Origin: Pseudomonas putida
Lineage (GTDB): Bacteria; Pseudomonadota; Gammaproteobacteria; Pseudomonadales; Pseudomonadaceae
DNA: 64,000 nucleotides
NCBI RefSeq assembly: GCF_025905425.1
Contig: NZ_CP109603.1
Location: forward strand, 4,852,501-4,916,500
Direction of reading: 5' to 3'
Shown piece by piece: positions 37,321-44,664 of this stretch (within the stretch, counting starts at the first letter, position 1; the number at the start of each line of letters is the position of its first letter). Both the position numbers and the translations under genes were made by a program. The notes below the pieces were generated by a model, which made no database searches, was not told the origin of the DNA, and saw nothing but the letters and a program-made list of their open reading frames with translations.

Positions 37321-38670
37321 ATGGCCAACCAAACCAGCTCCAACCCCGCCCAACTTCGTCGCGTCCTGGGCCTGCCCGCCCTGGTGTTCTTCGGCCTGGT
37401 GTACATGGTCCCGCTGACCATCTTCACCACTTACGGCATCGTCACCGAACTCACCGGTGGCCGCACCGCAGGCGCCTACCTGGTCACCCTGGTGGCCATG
37501 TTGTTCACCGCCGCGTCCTACAGCGTCATGGTCAAACGCTTCCCGGTCGCGGGTTCGGCGTATTCCTATACCAACATGGCCTTTGGCCAGAACGTTGGTT
37601 TCCTGGCGGGCTGGTCGCTGCTGCTCGATTACTTGTTCCTGCCAATGATCAACTACCTGCTGATCGGCCTGTTTCTCAACATCGCCTTCCCAGCGGTGCC
37701 CGCCTGGGCCTTCGTGCTCGCCTCCATCGCCCTGGTGACCGTGCTCAACGTGGTCGGCATCAACTCGGTGGCTAAGACCAGCAACCTGATCGTCGGCGCG
37801 CAAATCGTGTTCATCGGTGTGTTCGTGGCGTTGTCCTGCCAGACCCTGGCCGGCCAACCGGTAGACCTGCTCTCGCCGCTGATGGGTGACGGCACACAAC
37901 CTGGCTTCGGCCCGCTGATGGCCGGTGCTGCAGTGCTGTGCCTGTCCTTCCTTGGCTTCGATGCCGTCTCGACCCTGGCCGAGGAATGCCGCGATGCCCG
38001 CCGCGATGTGCCACGGGCAATCATCCTCACCACGCTGTTTGCCGGAGTGCTGTTCACCGCGCTGGCCTACGTCAGCCAACTGGTGCTGCCAGGCAGCACC
38101 TTTGCCAATGCCGATGCGGCAGCCAACGAGGTGATGTTCAAGGCAGGCGGGCAATTCCTGGCCAACTTCTTCACCGCAGCGTTCGTTGCCGGCAGCCTGG
38201 GTTCAGCACTGGCCTCGCAGGCGGCAGTGTCGCGCATTCTGTTCACCATGGGCCGGGACAAGGTGCTGCCACGCCGTAGCTTCGCTTACCTGTCGCCGCG
38301 CTTTGGTACGCCGGTGTTCGCCATTTTGCTGGTGTCGGCGTTCTCGCTGCTGGCGTTGGTGATCGACCTGTCCACCCTCGCTTCGCTGATCAGCTTTGGC
38401 GCGCTGGTGGCGTTCTCGGCGGTGAACCTAGCAGTGGTGAAGACCCACCTGATGGACGATGCCAGCCAGCGCAATGCCAAGGGGCTGTTGAGTTATGGCG
38501 TGGTGCCGCTGGTGGGGTTGGGGCTGACACTGTGGCTGTGGACCAGCCTGTCGGCGCTGACGTTGGTGATTGGGTTGTGCTGGTTTGCGCTGGGGCTGGC
38601 GTATCTTGCCGTTCTGACTGCCGGCTTCCGTCGTCCGGTTCTACTGACGGACTTCTCCGAGGCGGGCTGA
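37321..38670 (+). CDS. APC-superfamily amino-acid/putrescine permease (PuuP-like)
   Basis: The 449-residue protein has 12 predicted membrane helices and an N-terminal LRRVLGLPALVFFGLVYMVP, the APC entry motif. The helix-3 region WSLLLDYLFLPMINYLLIGLF matches PuuP-type importers closely. It is probably a proton-coupled uptake system for putrescine or a related amine or amino acid. It is single, with no catabolic gene attached, and the RHS-core gene follows after only 33 bases. Confidence 0.85.
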   Translation: MANQTSSNPAQLRRVLGLPALVFFGLVYMVPLTIFTTYGIVTELTGGRTAGAYLVTLVAMLFTAASYSVMVKRFPVAGSAYSYTNMAFGQNVGFLAGWSLLLDYLFLPMINYLLIGLFLNIAFPAVPAWAFVLASIALVTVLNVVGINSVAKTSNLIVGAQIVFIGVFVALSCQTLAGQPVDLLSPLMGDGTQPGFGPLMAGAAVLCLSFLGFDAVSTLAEECRDARRDVPRAIILTTLFAGVLFTALAYVSQLVLPGSTFANADAAANEVMFKAGGQFLANFFTAAFVAGSLGSALASQAAVSRILFTMGRDKVLPRRSFAYLSPRFGTPVFAILLVSAFSLLALVIDLSTLASLISFGALVAFSAVNLAVVKTHLMDDASQRNAKGLLSYGVVPLVGLGLTLWLWTSLSALTLVIGLCWFALGLAYLAVLTAGFRRPVLLTDFSEAG

Positions 38671-38703
38671 GGTCCGCCGCAAGTACTGACAATTCTGCCA
38701 GTT

Positions 38704-39423
38704 GTGCGTGGCCTCGCGAAGACAAAGACTTACGTAACACCGTCTTTTGCGAGGTACCCGCCATTGAGAACAGCCGCCCTGGCCTACACCCCATACGGAT
38801 ACATCGACAGTCAAGCTTGGTTGGCCACCCTGCTTGGCTTCAATGGCGAAAAGAACGACCCCCTCACCAGCATCTACCCATTAGGACAAGGTTACCGTAG
38901 CTACAGTCCAACCCTGATGCGCTTCCATAAGCCCGATAACCTGAGCCCCTTTGGGCAGGGCGGATATAACACTTACGCATACTGCAACTGTGATCCGATC
39001 AATTTCCGGGATGATACAGGTCATGCGCGAACAATTGCTCAGCGACGGCAGTTCTGGGTTGATCTTATCCAGTCGGCCCAATCCTCAACTACCCCTTTAA
39101 AACGAGCGCCAACAAAGAAAGTGAGATTTAACAGAAAGATAACTGGCCGTATCTATCCGGGCGAACACGACGTACAGACAGGCAGGCTTATTGAAGAAAA
39201 ACAGTCATTACAAGTTTACATTCACAAGCTCACTCAGCGCGTAAAACGAAAAACAGAAGACTTCAATTTTCTCATGGAGCCGTCGACGCCTGACCTCGCG
39301 AAAAGTTTTGGCATCAGTGAGAAAAGATACCAGACTTCGCTGGAGGCACTCGCCACATGGCTTGACGACGCGCAAGATCGGTTGAAAAACCTTAACTCCA
39401 CACTCAGAAGCTATCCAGTCTAA
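38704..39423 (+). CDS. Orphan RHS-core-domain protein A
   Basis: This is a 239-residue protein (GTG at 38704; TTG at 38764 is an alternative start after GCGAGG). Residues 28-105 are the RHS repeat-associated core: YTPYGY, LLGFNGE, YPLGQGYRSYSPTLMRF, PDNLSPFGQGGYNTYAYC, DPINFRDDTG. The C-terminal 130 residues form a charged, coiled-coil-like tail with no domain I recognise. In full Rhs proteins this core precedes a variable toxin tip. Here the large beta-shell is absent. The tail is AT-richer than the flanking genes, consistent with horizontal origin. No immunity gene is obvious. The 5' part that precedes the core in proteins B and C is missing. Confidence 0.72.
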   Translation: MRGLAKTKTYVTPSFARYPPLRTAALAYTPYGYIDSQAWLATLLGFNGEKNDPLTSIYPLGQGYRSYSPTLMRFHKPDNLSPFGQGGYNTYAYCNCDPINFRDDTGHARTIAQRRQFWVDLIQSAQSSTTPLKRAPTKKVRFNRKITGRIYPGEHDVQTGRLIEEKQSLQVYIHKLTQRVKRKTEDFNFLMEPSTPDLAKSFGISEKRYQTSLEALATWLDDAQDRLKNLNSTLRSYPV

Positions 39424-39447
39424 TGGTCAAGCATGAGGAATATCTGA

Positions 39448-39579
39448 TTGGCGGGGGCGAAGCGGTCCCTTGCAGATGCTCCAGAGTTTCTGACATACGT
39501 GCATGACCCGAAAATGCGTGCCAATTACCTTGCGAAACTCGCCAGCATCCGTAGTGAAGTGCCAAAACAGCAAGATTGA
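39448..39579 (+). pseudogene. Short remnant ORF downstream of RHS A
   Basis: A TTG-initiated frame of 43 codons reads AGAKRSLADAPEFLTYVHD then PKMRANYLAKLASIRSEV and stops. It looks like the C-terminal end of a real helical protein rather than random sequence, but the upstream frame is closed by a stop at 39445-39447. It is probably the stub of a gene lost when the RHS patch was assembled. The family was not recognised. Confidence 0.35.
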
Positions 39580-39636
39580 TTGAACGTGGCGATGGTCAGG
39601 TGGTTCCACTCCTGACCAACCCCATGTCCAGCCCAA

Positions 39637-40212
39637 TCAAACCGATGGCGTATTCACTGGCGCCGGCGTGGTCCACAGGCTCCCCAGGTTCTGCAGCAAC
39701 GACCCGGCGATGCCCTGCTGGCCCAGGTACTGCAGAATCAGAGGGGCAAACTGGCCGATCATCCCGGTGTCCATCCCCAGCGCCTTGAACGCAGTGTCCA
39801 GGTCGTTGCGGTTCTCGACGTTGTTGCCCAGGGCATTGCTCAGCGCCGACTGGCTTTCGCTGTTCTTGCCCAGCAAATCGCCCAGCCCGCTCAACCCGCC
39901 GAGCGCATTGGCACCCGACAGCAGGTCCAGCCCAGGCACGGCTTTGGTCAGCTGACCATAATCGTCAGAGCTCAGGTTATTGCGCGCCAACCCCAACATC
40001 GCCCCTGCCCCGCCCACGGCCTGTTCCGGGGTGATCTTCAGTTCACTGCCCAGGGTATTGAGCAAATTGGCCTGCGCCTCGGGCGCCTGCACCTGGCCCT
40101 GCTGTTTCTGGTTCTGCATGGCGGATACGGCGTTGGCGGCATCGCTAAGGTTGAAGGCGAACACCGGGCTTGCGGCCAGGGTCATCAGGGTTGCAAGGGT
40201 GAAGGCTTTCAT
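39637..40212 (-). CDS. DUF2780 secreted protein
   Basis: The 191-residue protein has a signal peptide (MKAFTLATLMTLAASPVFA) and a Gln/Ala/Leu-rich helical body with repeated LG-x-LL segments (LGSELKITPEQAVGGAGAM, LGLARNNLSS). This is the DUF2780/VcgC family of small exported proteins of unknown role. It lies between the two orphan RHS genes, on the other strand. Its composition is like the host's, so it is probably part of the core genome. Confidence 0.75.
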   Translation of the reverse strand: MKAFTLATLMTLAASPVFAFNLSDAANAVSAMQNQKQQGQVQAPEAQANLLNTLGSELKITPEQAVGGAGAMLGLARNNLSSDDYGQLTKAVPGLDLLSGANALGGLSGLGDLLGKNSESQSALSNALGNNVENRNDLDTAFKALGMDTGMIGQFAPLILQYLGQQGIAGSLLQNLGSLWTTPAPVNTPSV

Positions 40213-40377
40213 CGGGAGGGACCTCGTGGGCCGGGATGGCAGGGGGAAACGAGGATTTGACTCTAGGTTTGGGGGTTTGTTCCAAATGCCTCAGCACCTG
40301 ATAAATCTGCTAGTTGTACTGGCAAATTGGGGCATGCAAAGTAAGCACTCTCGATACCTTTTCAAAGGCAGCAATCC

Positions 40378-41355
40378 ATGACCAAAAGTCCAGTATCTCG
40401 GGTTCTGCGGAACACTGAGATGGCAACGCGGGCGCCCGAGAAATTGGCAGCCTCAGATATAATTCACTTTTACCAGAACGGGCACATAGCAACCGAAATA
40501 TCAATTCAGGGCAATCGACAGATACTATGGGCGCAAGAAACACCTATTGCACAGCTCGGACAGTCCAAACAAATAAGCTTGCTGCCGGTCGACCGTGCCA
40601 ACTCAATTCTCGGAATGCCGTTTGAGGCTGTCTCACTACCACCTTATGGATATCTCCCGCCCCAAGACATCAGGACATTAATCATATTCAACGGACAATG
40701 GCGCGACCCTTTAAGCCAAATGGACATTCTGGGTAATGGATACCGTCCATTTAATACTGCAATCAGACGCTTTTGCGCTCCAGACGTACTTCAGAGCCCA
40801 TTTGGCGATGGTGGAGCAAACTCATACGCTTACTGCGAAAATGATCCAATTAACAAAACAGACTCATCTGGGCAAGCGTCAATGTGGCTTATCAGTGGTC
40901 TGAAGGGACTGGGAAACGCGCTGGGTTTCAGAACCCCATCTCGCAATCGTCCTAATATGCCCAACCGCCCCGCAAGAACGGCAAACAACGACTATTCATC
41001 AGGTCCCGTACGCCGACCCAATGAGGGTAGACCACTGCCAGAGCCCCCCGTGGGAGGGCGGATAGCAGAATCGCGCAGCAACAACCAATCAGGCATTGGA
41101 TACTCCTCTCCAAACGACGCAGATCAAGCGAGTTATCTAAATTCCAAATTGAACGACATTGAAAGTAATCTATTGGCTTTAGGTGGGGAAAGATCCAGGC
41201 TTAAAGCGGCAATAAGCAGGCAAACTAGAATCGGCAATAAGCCTGCAGGTGAAAAAAGATTACTCTCACAAGTCGATAGAGAAATTCATTCTAAGACCAA
41301 TGAATACAATCAAATGAACGACCGAATTACGAGACTAAGATCTGGACAAATCTAA
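40378..41355 (+). CDS. Orphan RHS-core-domain protein B
   Basis: The 325-residue protein retains about 60 residues of the preceding YD/RHS repeat region (FYQNGHIATEI, LLPVDRANSILGM) and then the core (PPYGYLPP, FNGQWRDPLSQMDILGNGYR, SPFGDGGANSYAYC, DPINKTDSSGQA; about 95-165). The tail of about 160 residues is proline- and Asn-rich (RPARTANNDYSSGPVRRP), then coiled-coil (LNSKLNDIESNLLALGGERSRLK). The DNA is markedly AT-richer than its neighbours. No toxin motif and no cognate immunity gene were seen. A fdhA terminator lies convergently beyond it. Confidence 0.75.
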   Translation: MTKSPVSRVLRNTEMATRAPEKLAASDIIHFYQNGHIATEISIQGNRQILWAQETPIAQLGQSKQISLLPVDRANSILGMPFEAVSLPPYGYLPPQDIRTLIIFNGQWRDPLSQMDILGNGYRPFNTAIRRFCAPDVLQSPFGDGGANSYAYCENDPINKTDSSGQASMWLISGLKGLGNALGFRTPSRNRPNMPNRPARTANNDYSSGPVRRPNEGRPLPEPPVGGRIAESRSNNQSGIGYSSPNDADQASYLNSKLNDIESNLLALGGERSRLKAAISRQTRIGNKPAGEKRLLSQVDREIHSKTNEYNQMNDRITRLRSGQI

Positions 41356-41466
41356 CATATAAAAAGCACGGCAAAGGGTTGAGCGGATCGATTTCCTGAG
41401 CTACTAGAGCCAATATTTTCGCGGGCATGACTCTGGCTCGAGGCTGCTATTGGGCCGGAACCTTTA

Positions 41467-41493
41467 TGAAAAAGCCCCTCGAACAGAGGGGCT
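41467..41493 (-). terminator. Rho-independent terminator of fdhA
   Basis: On the minus strand AGCCCCTC-TGTTC-GAGGGGCT is followed by TTTTC, an intrinsic terminator 19 bases after the fdhA stop. It may also stop readthrough from RHS protein B. Confidence 0.85.
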
Positions 41494-41511
41494 CTTCTAA
41501 TTCGACGTTAT

Positions 41512-42711
41512 TTACGCAGCACCCCACATCTTATGCGGGTCGATCACAAATTTCTTCGGCACACCCGCATCAAACTCGCCATACCCTTCCGGCGCCTGAT
41601 CCAGGTTGATCACCTGCACGCCTACCACTTCTGCAATGTTGATCCGGTCCCACATGATCGCCTGCATCAGCTGGCGGTTGTATTTCATGGTCGGGGTCTG
41701 GCCGGTGTGGAAGCTGTGCGACTTCGCCCAGCCCAGGCCAAAGCGGATGCTCAGTGCGCCGATCTTGGCGGCGGCGTCGGAGGCGCCCGGGTCTTCAGTC
41801 ACGTACAGGCCCGGGATACCGATACTGCCGGCGACGCGGGTAACCTGCATCAGCGAGTTCAGCACGGTGGCCGGGGCTTCATGCTTGGCGCCTTCGTGGC
41901 CGTGGCCGCGGGCCTCGAAACCGACAGCATCCACCGCGCAATCCACTTCTGGCTCACCGAGGATGTCGATGATCTGCTCGTGCAGCGGGGTGTCCTTGGA
42001 CAGGTCGACCACTTCAAAGCCCTGGGACTTGGCGTGGGCCAGGCGGGCCTGGTTGAGGTCACCCACGATCACGCAGGCGGCGCCCAGCAGACGCGCCGAG
42101 GCAGCAGCGGCCAGACCAACCGGGCCAGCACCCGCGACGTAAACGGTGCTGCCTGGGCCAACGCCCGCAGTCACGGCGCCGTGGTAGCCAGTCGGCAGAA
42201 TGTCGGACAGGCAGGTCAGGTCACGGATCTTCTCCATGGCCTTGTCGCGATCCGGCAGTTTCAGCAGGTTGAAGTCAGCGTACGGCACCAGCACGTATTC
42301 AGCCTGGCCACCGGTCCAGTCGCCCATGTCGACGTAGCCGTAGGCGCCGCCAGCGCGGGCCGGGTTGACGGTGAGGCAGACACCGGTGTGCATCTCTTTG
42401 CACGAGCGGCATCGGCCGCACGCCACGTTGAACGGTACCGACACCAGGTCGCCTTTTTTCAGGCGTTCGACATCACGCCCCAACTCGACGATTTCACCGG
42501 TGATTTCGTGGCCCAGAACCAGGCCGACCTGGGCAGTGGTGCGACCGCGGACCATGTGCTGGTCGGAGCCGCAGATGTTGGTGGAGACCACCTTGAGAAT
42601 GACGCCGTGTTCGATCTTCTTGCCGCGCGGGTCCTGCATTTTCGGGTAGTCGATCTTCTGCACCTCGACCTTGCCGGCGCCGAGATATACCACTCCACGA
42701 TTGCCAGACAT
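41512..42711 (-). CDS. fdhA: Glutathione-independent formaldehyde dehydrogenase
   Basis: The 399-residue zinc-containing medium-chain dehydrogenase starts MSGNRGVVYLGAGKVEVQKIDYPKM, the N-terminus of the P. putida enzyme. It has the catalytic zinc site (CGSDQHMVRG, GHEITGEI), the structural zinc cluster CGRCRSCKEMHTGVC, and the NAD-binding GAGPVGLAAA. It oxidises formaldehyde, released by sarcosine oxidase upstream in the pathway, to formate with NAD. It follows the purU-sox-glyA operon in the same direction and is separated from it by a REP. Confidence 0.95.
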   Translation of the reverse strand: MSGNRGVVYLGAGKVEVQKIDYPKMQDPRGKKIEHGVILKVVSTNICGSDQHMVRGRTTAQVGLVLGHEITGEIVELGRDVERLKKGDLVSVPFNVACGRCRSCKEMHTGVCLTVNPARAGGAYGYVDMGDWTGGQAEYVLVPYADFNLLKLPDRDKAMEKIRDLTCLSDILPTGYHGAVTAGVGPGSTVYVAGAGPVGLAAAASARLLGAACVIVGDLNQARLAHAKSQGFEVVDLSKDTPLHEQIIDILGEPEVDCAVDAVGFEARGHGHEGAKHEAPATVLNSLMQVTRVAGSIGIPGLYVTEDPGASDAAAKIGALSIRFGLGWAKSHSFHTGQTPTMKYNRQLMQAIMWDRINIAEVVGVQVINLDQAPEGYGEFDAGVPKKFVIDPHKMWGAA

Positions 42712-42880
42712 GCTCTTACCTCGCTTGATTATTATGTATGCAGCATTGGTTGAAGCGCCGCCATCCATGGGCGGCATGTGTTACTGGAATGCAGGGAATT
42801 GTGGGCCTGATGGGGCGGGGGGCAGTGACTGGAAACGACAGAAAGATGCCTTTTTACGGCAGGGAAAAATGTGTTGGGCC

Positions 42881-42964
42881 ATTCGCGGGCAAGCCCGCTC
42901 CCACAGGTACAGCGCCGCCTTCGAAAGCGGCGCTGTACCTGTGGGAGCGGGCTTGCCCGCGAAG
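42881..42964. repeat. REP pair with long GC-rich arms
   Basis: ATTCGCGGGCAAGCCCGCTCC, then CACAGGTACAGCGCCGC, and the matching inverse GCGGCGCTGTACCTGTG and GGGAGCGGGCTTGCCCGCG. The arms extend about 38 bases with a 7-base loop, between fdhA and purU. Confidence 0.88.
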
Positions 42965-42980
42965 AGGCCGGAACAGACTG

Positions 42981-43838
42981 TCAGAGAACGACAGTCCTGT
43001 TGGCGTTCAGGAACACCCGCCGCTCAATGTGATACCCCACCGCCCGCGCCAAGGTCAGGCACTCGATATCCCGCCCCTTGGCAATCAGGTCCTCGGGATA
43101 ATGGCTGTGGTCCACCACCTCGACCCCCTGGGCAATGATCGGCCCTTCATCCAGGTCGTTGTTGATGTAGTGCGCCGTAGCGCCAACCATCTTCACGCCC
43201 TTGTTGTACGCCTGGTGGTAAGGCTTGGCGCCCTTGAACCCCGGCAACAGCGAGTGGTGAATATTGATCGCCCAACCGTCCAGGCGCCGGCACAACTCGG
43301 GCGACAACACCTGCATGTAACGGGCAAGGATGACCAGTTCAGCGCCAGTCTCCTCGATCACTTGCAGCACCTTGCGCTCTTGCCCGGCCTTGTCGTTGGG
43401 GTCGAGGGCAAAATGGTAGTAGGGAATCTTGTGCCAGTGCGCCAAGGGTTCGAGGTCTGGGTGGTTGGACACCACCGCAACCACGTCCATGCTCAGTTGC
43501 CCGATGCGCTGGCGATACAGCAGGTCGTTCAGGCAGTGGTCGGCCTTGGACACCATGATCACCACCTTGGGGCGATGATTCGGCGCGGTCAGCTCGAAAG
43601 CCATGCCAAACGCATCACTGCGTTCGGCGAGGCCGGCACGAAAGCCGACCTCATCAAAATCGTCCGGCTGGCGGAACTCGACGCGAATGAAGAAGCGCCC
43701 CGACTGCCGGTCATCGAAGGAGTGGTGCTCCGTCACGTAGCAGCGCTGCTCGAAGAGGTAACGCGTCACCACGTCGACGGTACCGAGCATGCTCGGGCAG
43801 TCGGCGGTGAGAATCCAGGTATCCGGTGCCCGACTCAT
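42981..43838 (-). CDS. purU: Formyltetrahydrofolate deformylase
   Basis: The 285-residue protein has an N-terminal ACT domain (about 7-85, LTADCPSMLGTVDVVT) and a formyl transferase/hydrolase domain. The active-site segments NIHHSLLPGFKGAKPYHQA and HYINNDLDEGPII carry the catalytic Asn, His and Asp. It hydrolyses 10-formyl-THF to formate and THF, releasing C1 units produced by sarcosine and glycine catabolism. It sits 12 bases after soxG and completes the operon. P. putida carries more than one purU copy. This is the sox-linked one. Confidence 0.94.
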   Translation of the reverse strand: MSRAPDTWILTADCPSMLGTVDVVTRYLFEQRCYVTEHHSFDDRQSGRFFIRVEFRQPDDFDEVGFRAGLAERSDAFGMAFELTAPNHRPKVVIMVSKADHCLNDLLYRQRIGQLSMDVVAVVSNHPDLEPLAHWHKIPYYHFALDPNDKAGQERKVLQVIEETGAELVILARYMQVLSPELCRRLDGWAINIHHSLLPGFKGAKPYHQAYNKGVKMVGATAHYINNDLDEGPIIAQGVEVVDHSHYPEDLIAKGRDIECLTLARAVGYHIERRVFLNANRTVVL

Positions 43839-43850
43839 GTTCTGCTCTCC

Positions 43851-44483
43851 TTAGGCCTCGATGCTCAGGCCGAACTCGGCCGAAGCGTCCTGCAGCCACA
43901 GCCACCAGTAATCGGCGAAGCTGCGGCGAATCACCAGTTCCCAGGTGTCTTCGGCGGTGCGGCGGATCACCAGTTGCGACTTGGCGAACACGGTGCCGAC
44001 GGCCTTGCCCACTGGGAAGTTGTTTGGGTGAACATCATAGCTGGTGGACTTCATCAGCACTTCACGCACGTTCGGGCCGCGCAGTTCCAGCAGGCTTTGC
44101 CCGCCGCTGACGTTAACTACCTGGATGTGCTGGCCTTCAAGGGCCGCGCGCAGTTTTTGCTCAACGGCAAACTCCTGGCCGCCTGGGACGATCAGCAGCC
44201 ACTCGTCGGGGCCCATCCACTGCAGCGACATGTCGCTGTTGGCAACCACGGTCAGGGCCACCGGCAGCTCCAGGCCCAAGGCCTTGTGCACGCCTGCGGC
44301 GAATTCCGGATTGTGGCCGTCGCCACGCAGGGTCAGGTGACCGAGGAGTTTTTTCTCACGCAGGGTCACGCCTGCGTTCTTGCGGCCTTTGCCAACCAGG
44401 CTGGCCAGGTCGGCATGGTGCAGCGGCGACTGAGCCTTGGCTTCGGCGCCGGGGTTTTGCTGGAAGACGTTGATAGCGCTCAT
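43851..44483 (-). CDS. soxG: Sarcosine oxidase subunit gamma
   Basis: The 210-residue protein is the gamma subunit of heterotetrameric sarcosine oxidase. It is a GCV_T-like fold with WMGPDEWLLIVPGGQE and LLGHLTLRGDG, matching SoxG in length and motifs. It helps hold the FAD/FMN complex. It follows soxA after a gap of 181 bases that contains a REP, an unusual interruption in an otherwise compact operon. Confidence 0.92.
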   Translation of the reverse strand: MSAINVFQQNPGAEAKAQSPLHHADLASLVGKGRKNAGVTLREKKLLGHLTLRGDGHNPEFAAGVHKALGLELPVALTVVANSDMSLQWMGPDEWLLIVPGGQEFAVEQKLRAALEGQHIQVVNVSGGQSLLELRGPNVREVLMKSTSYDVHPNNFPVGKAVGTVFAKSQLVIRRTAEDTWELVIRRSFADYWWLWLQDASAEFGLSIEA

Positions 44484-44554
44484 TTCTTACCTGCCTTGAA
44501 TTCTGTTGTCCGTAAGACCGGAGGTCAGATGCAATGCCCGAATGCTAGCTGTGG

Positions 44555-44632
44555 CCTGTGGGAGCGGGCTTGTCCCGCGAAGAGGGCGGTGAAGCCACCA
44601 TCGCATTCGCGGGGCAAGCCCGCTCCCACAGG
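44555..44632. repeat. REP pair inside the sox operon
   Basis: GGGAGCGGGCTTGTCCCGCG and the inverse CGCGGGGCAAGCCCGCTCC lie between the end of soxA and the start of soxG, both on the minus strand. Confidence 0.88.
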
Positions 44633-44664
44633 GCTTGCATTTCAAGCAGACCTATCTCAGGGCC

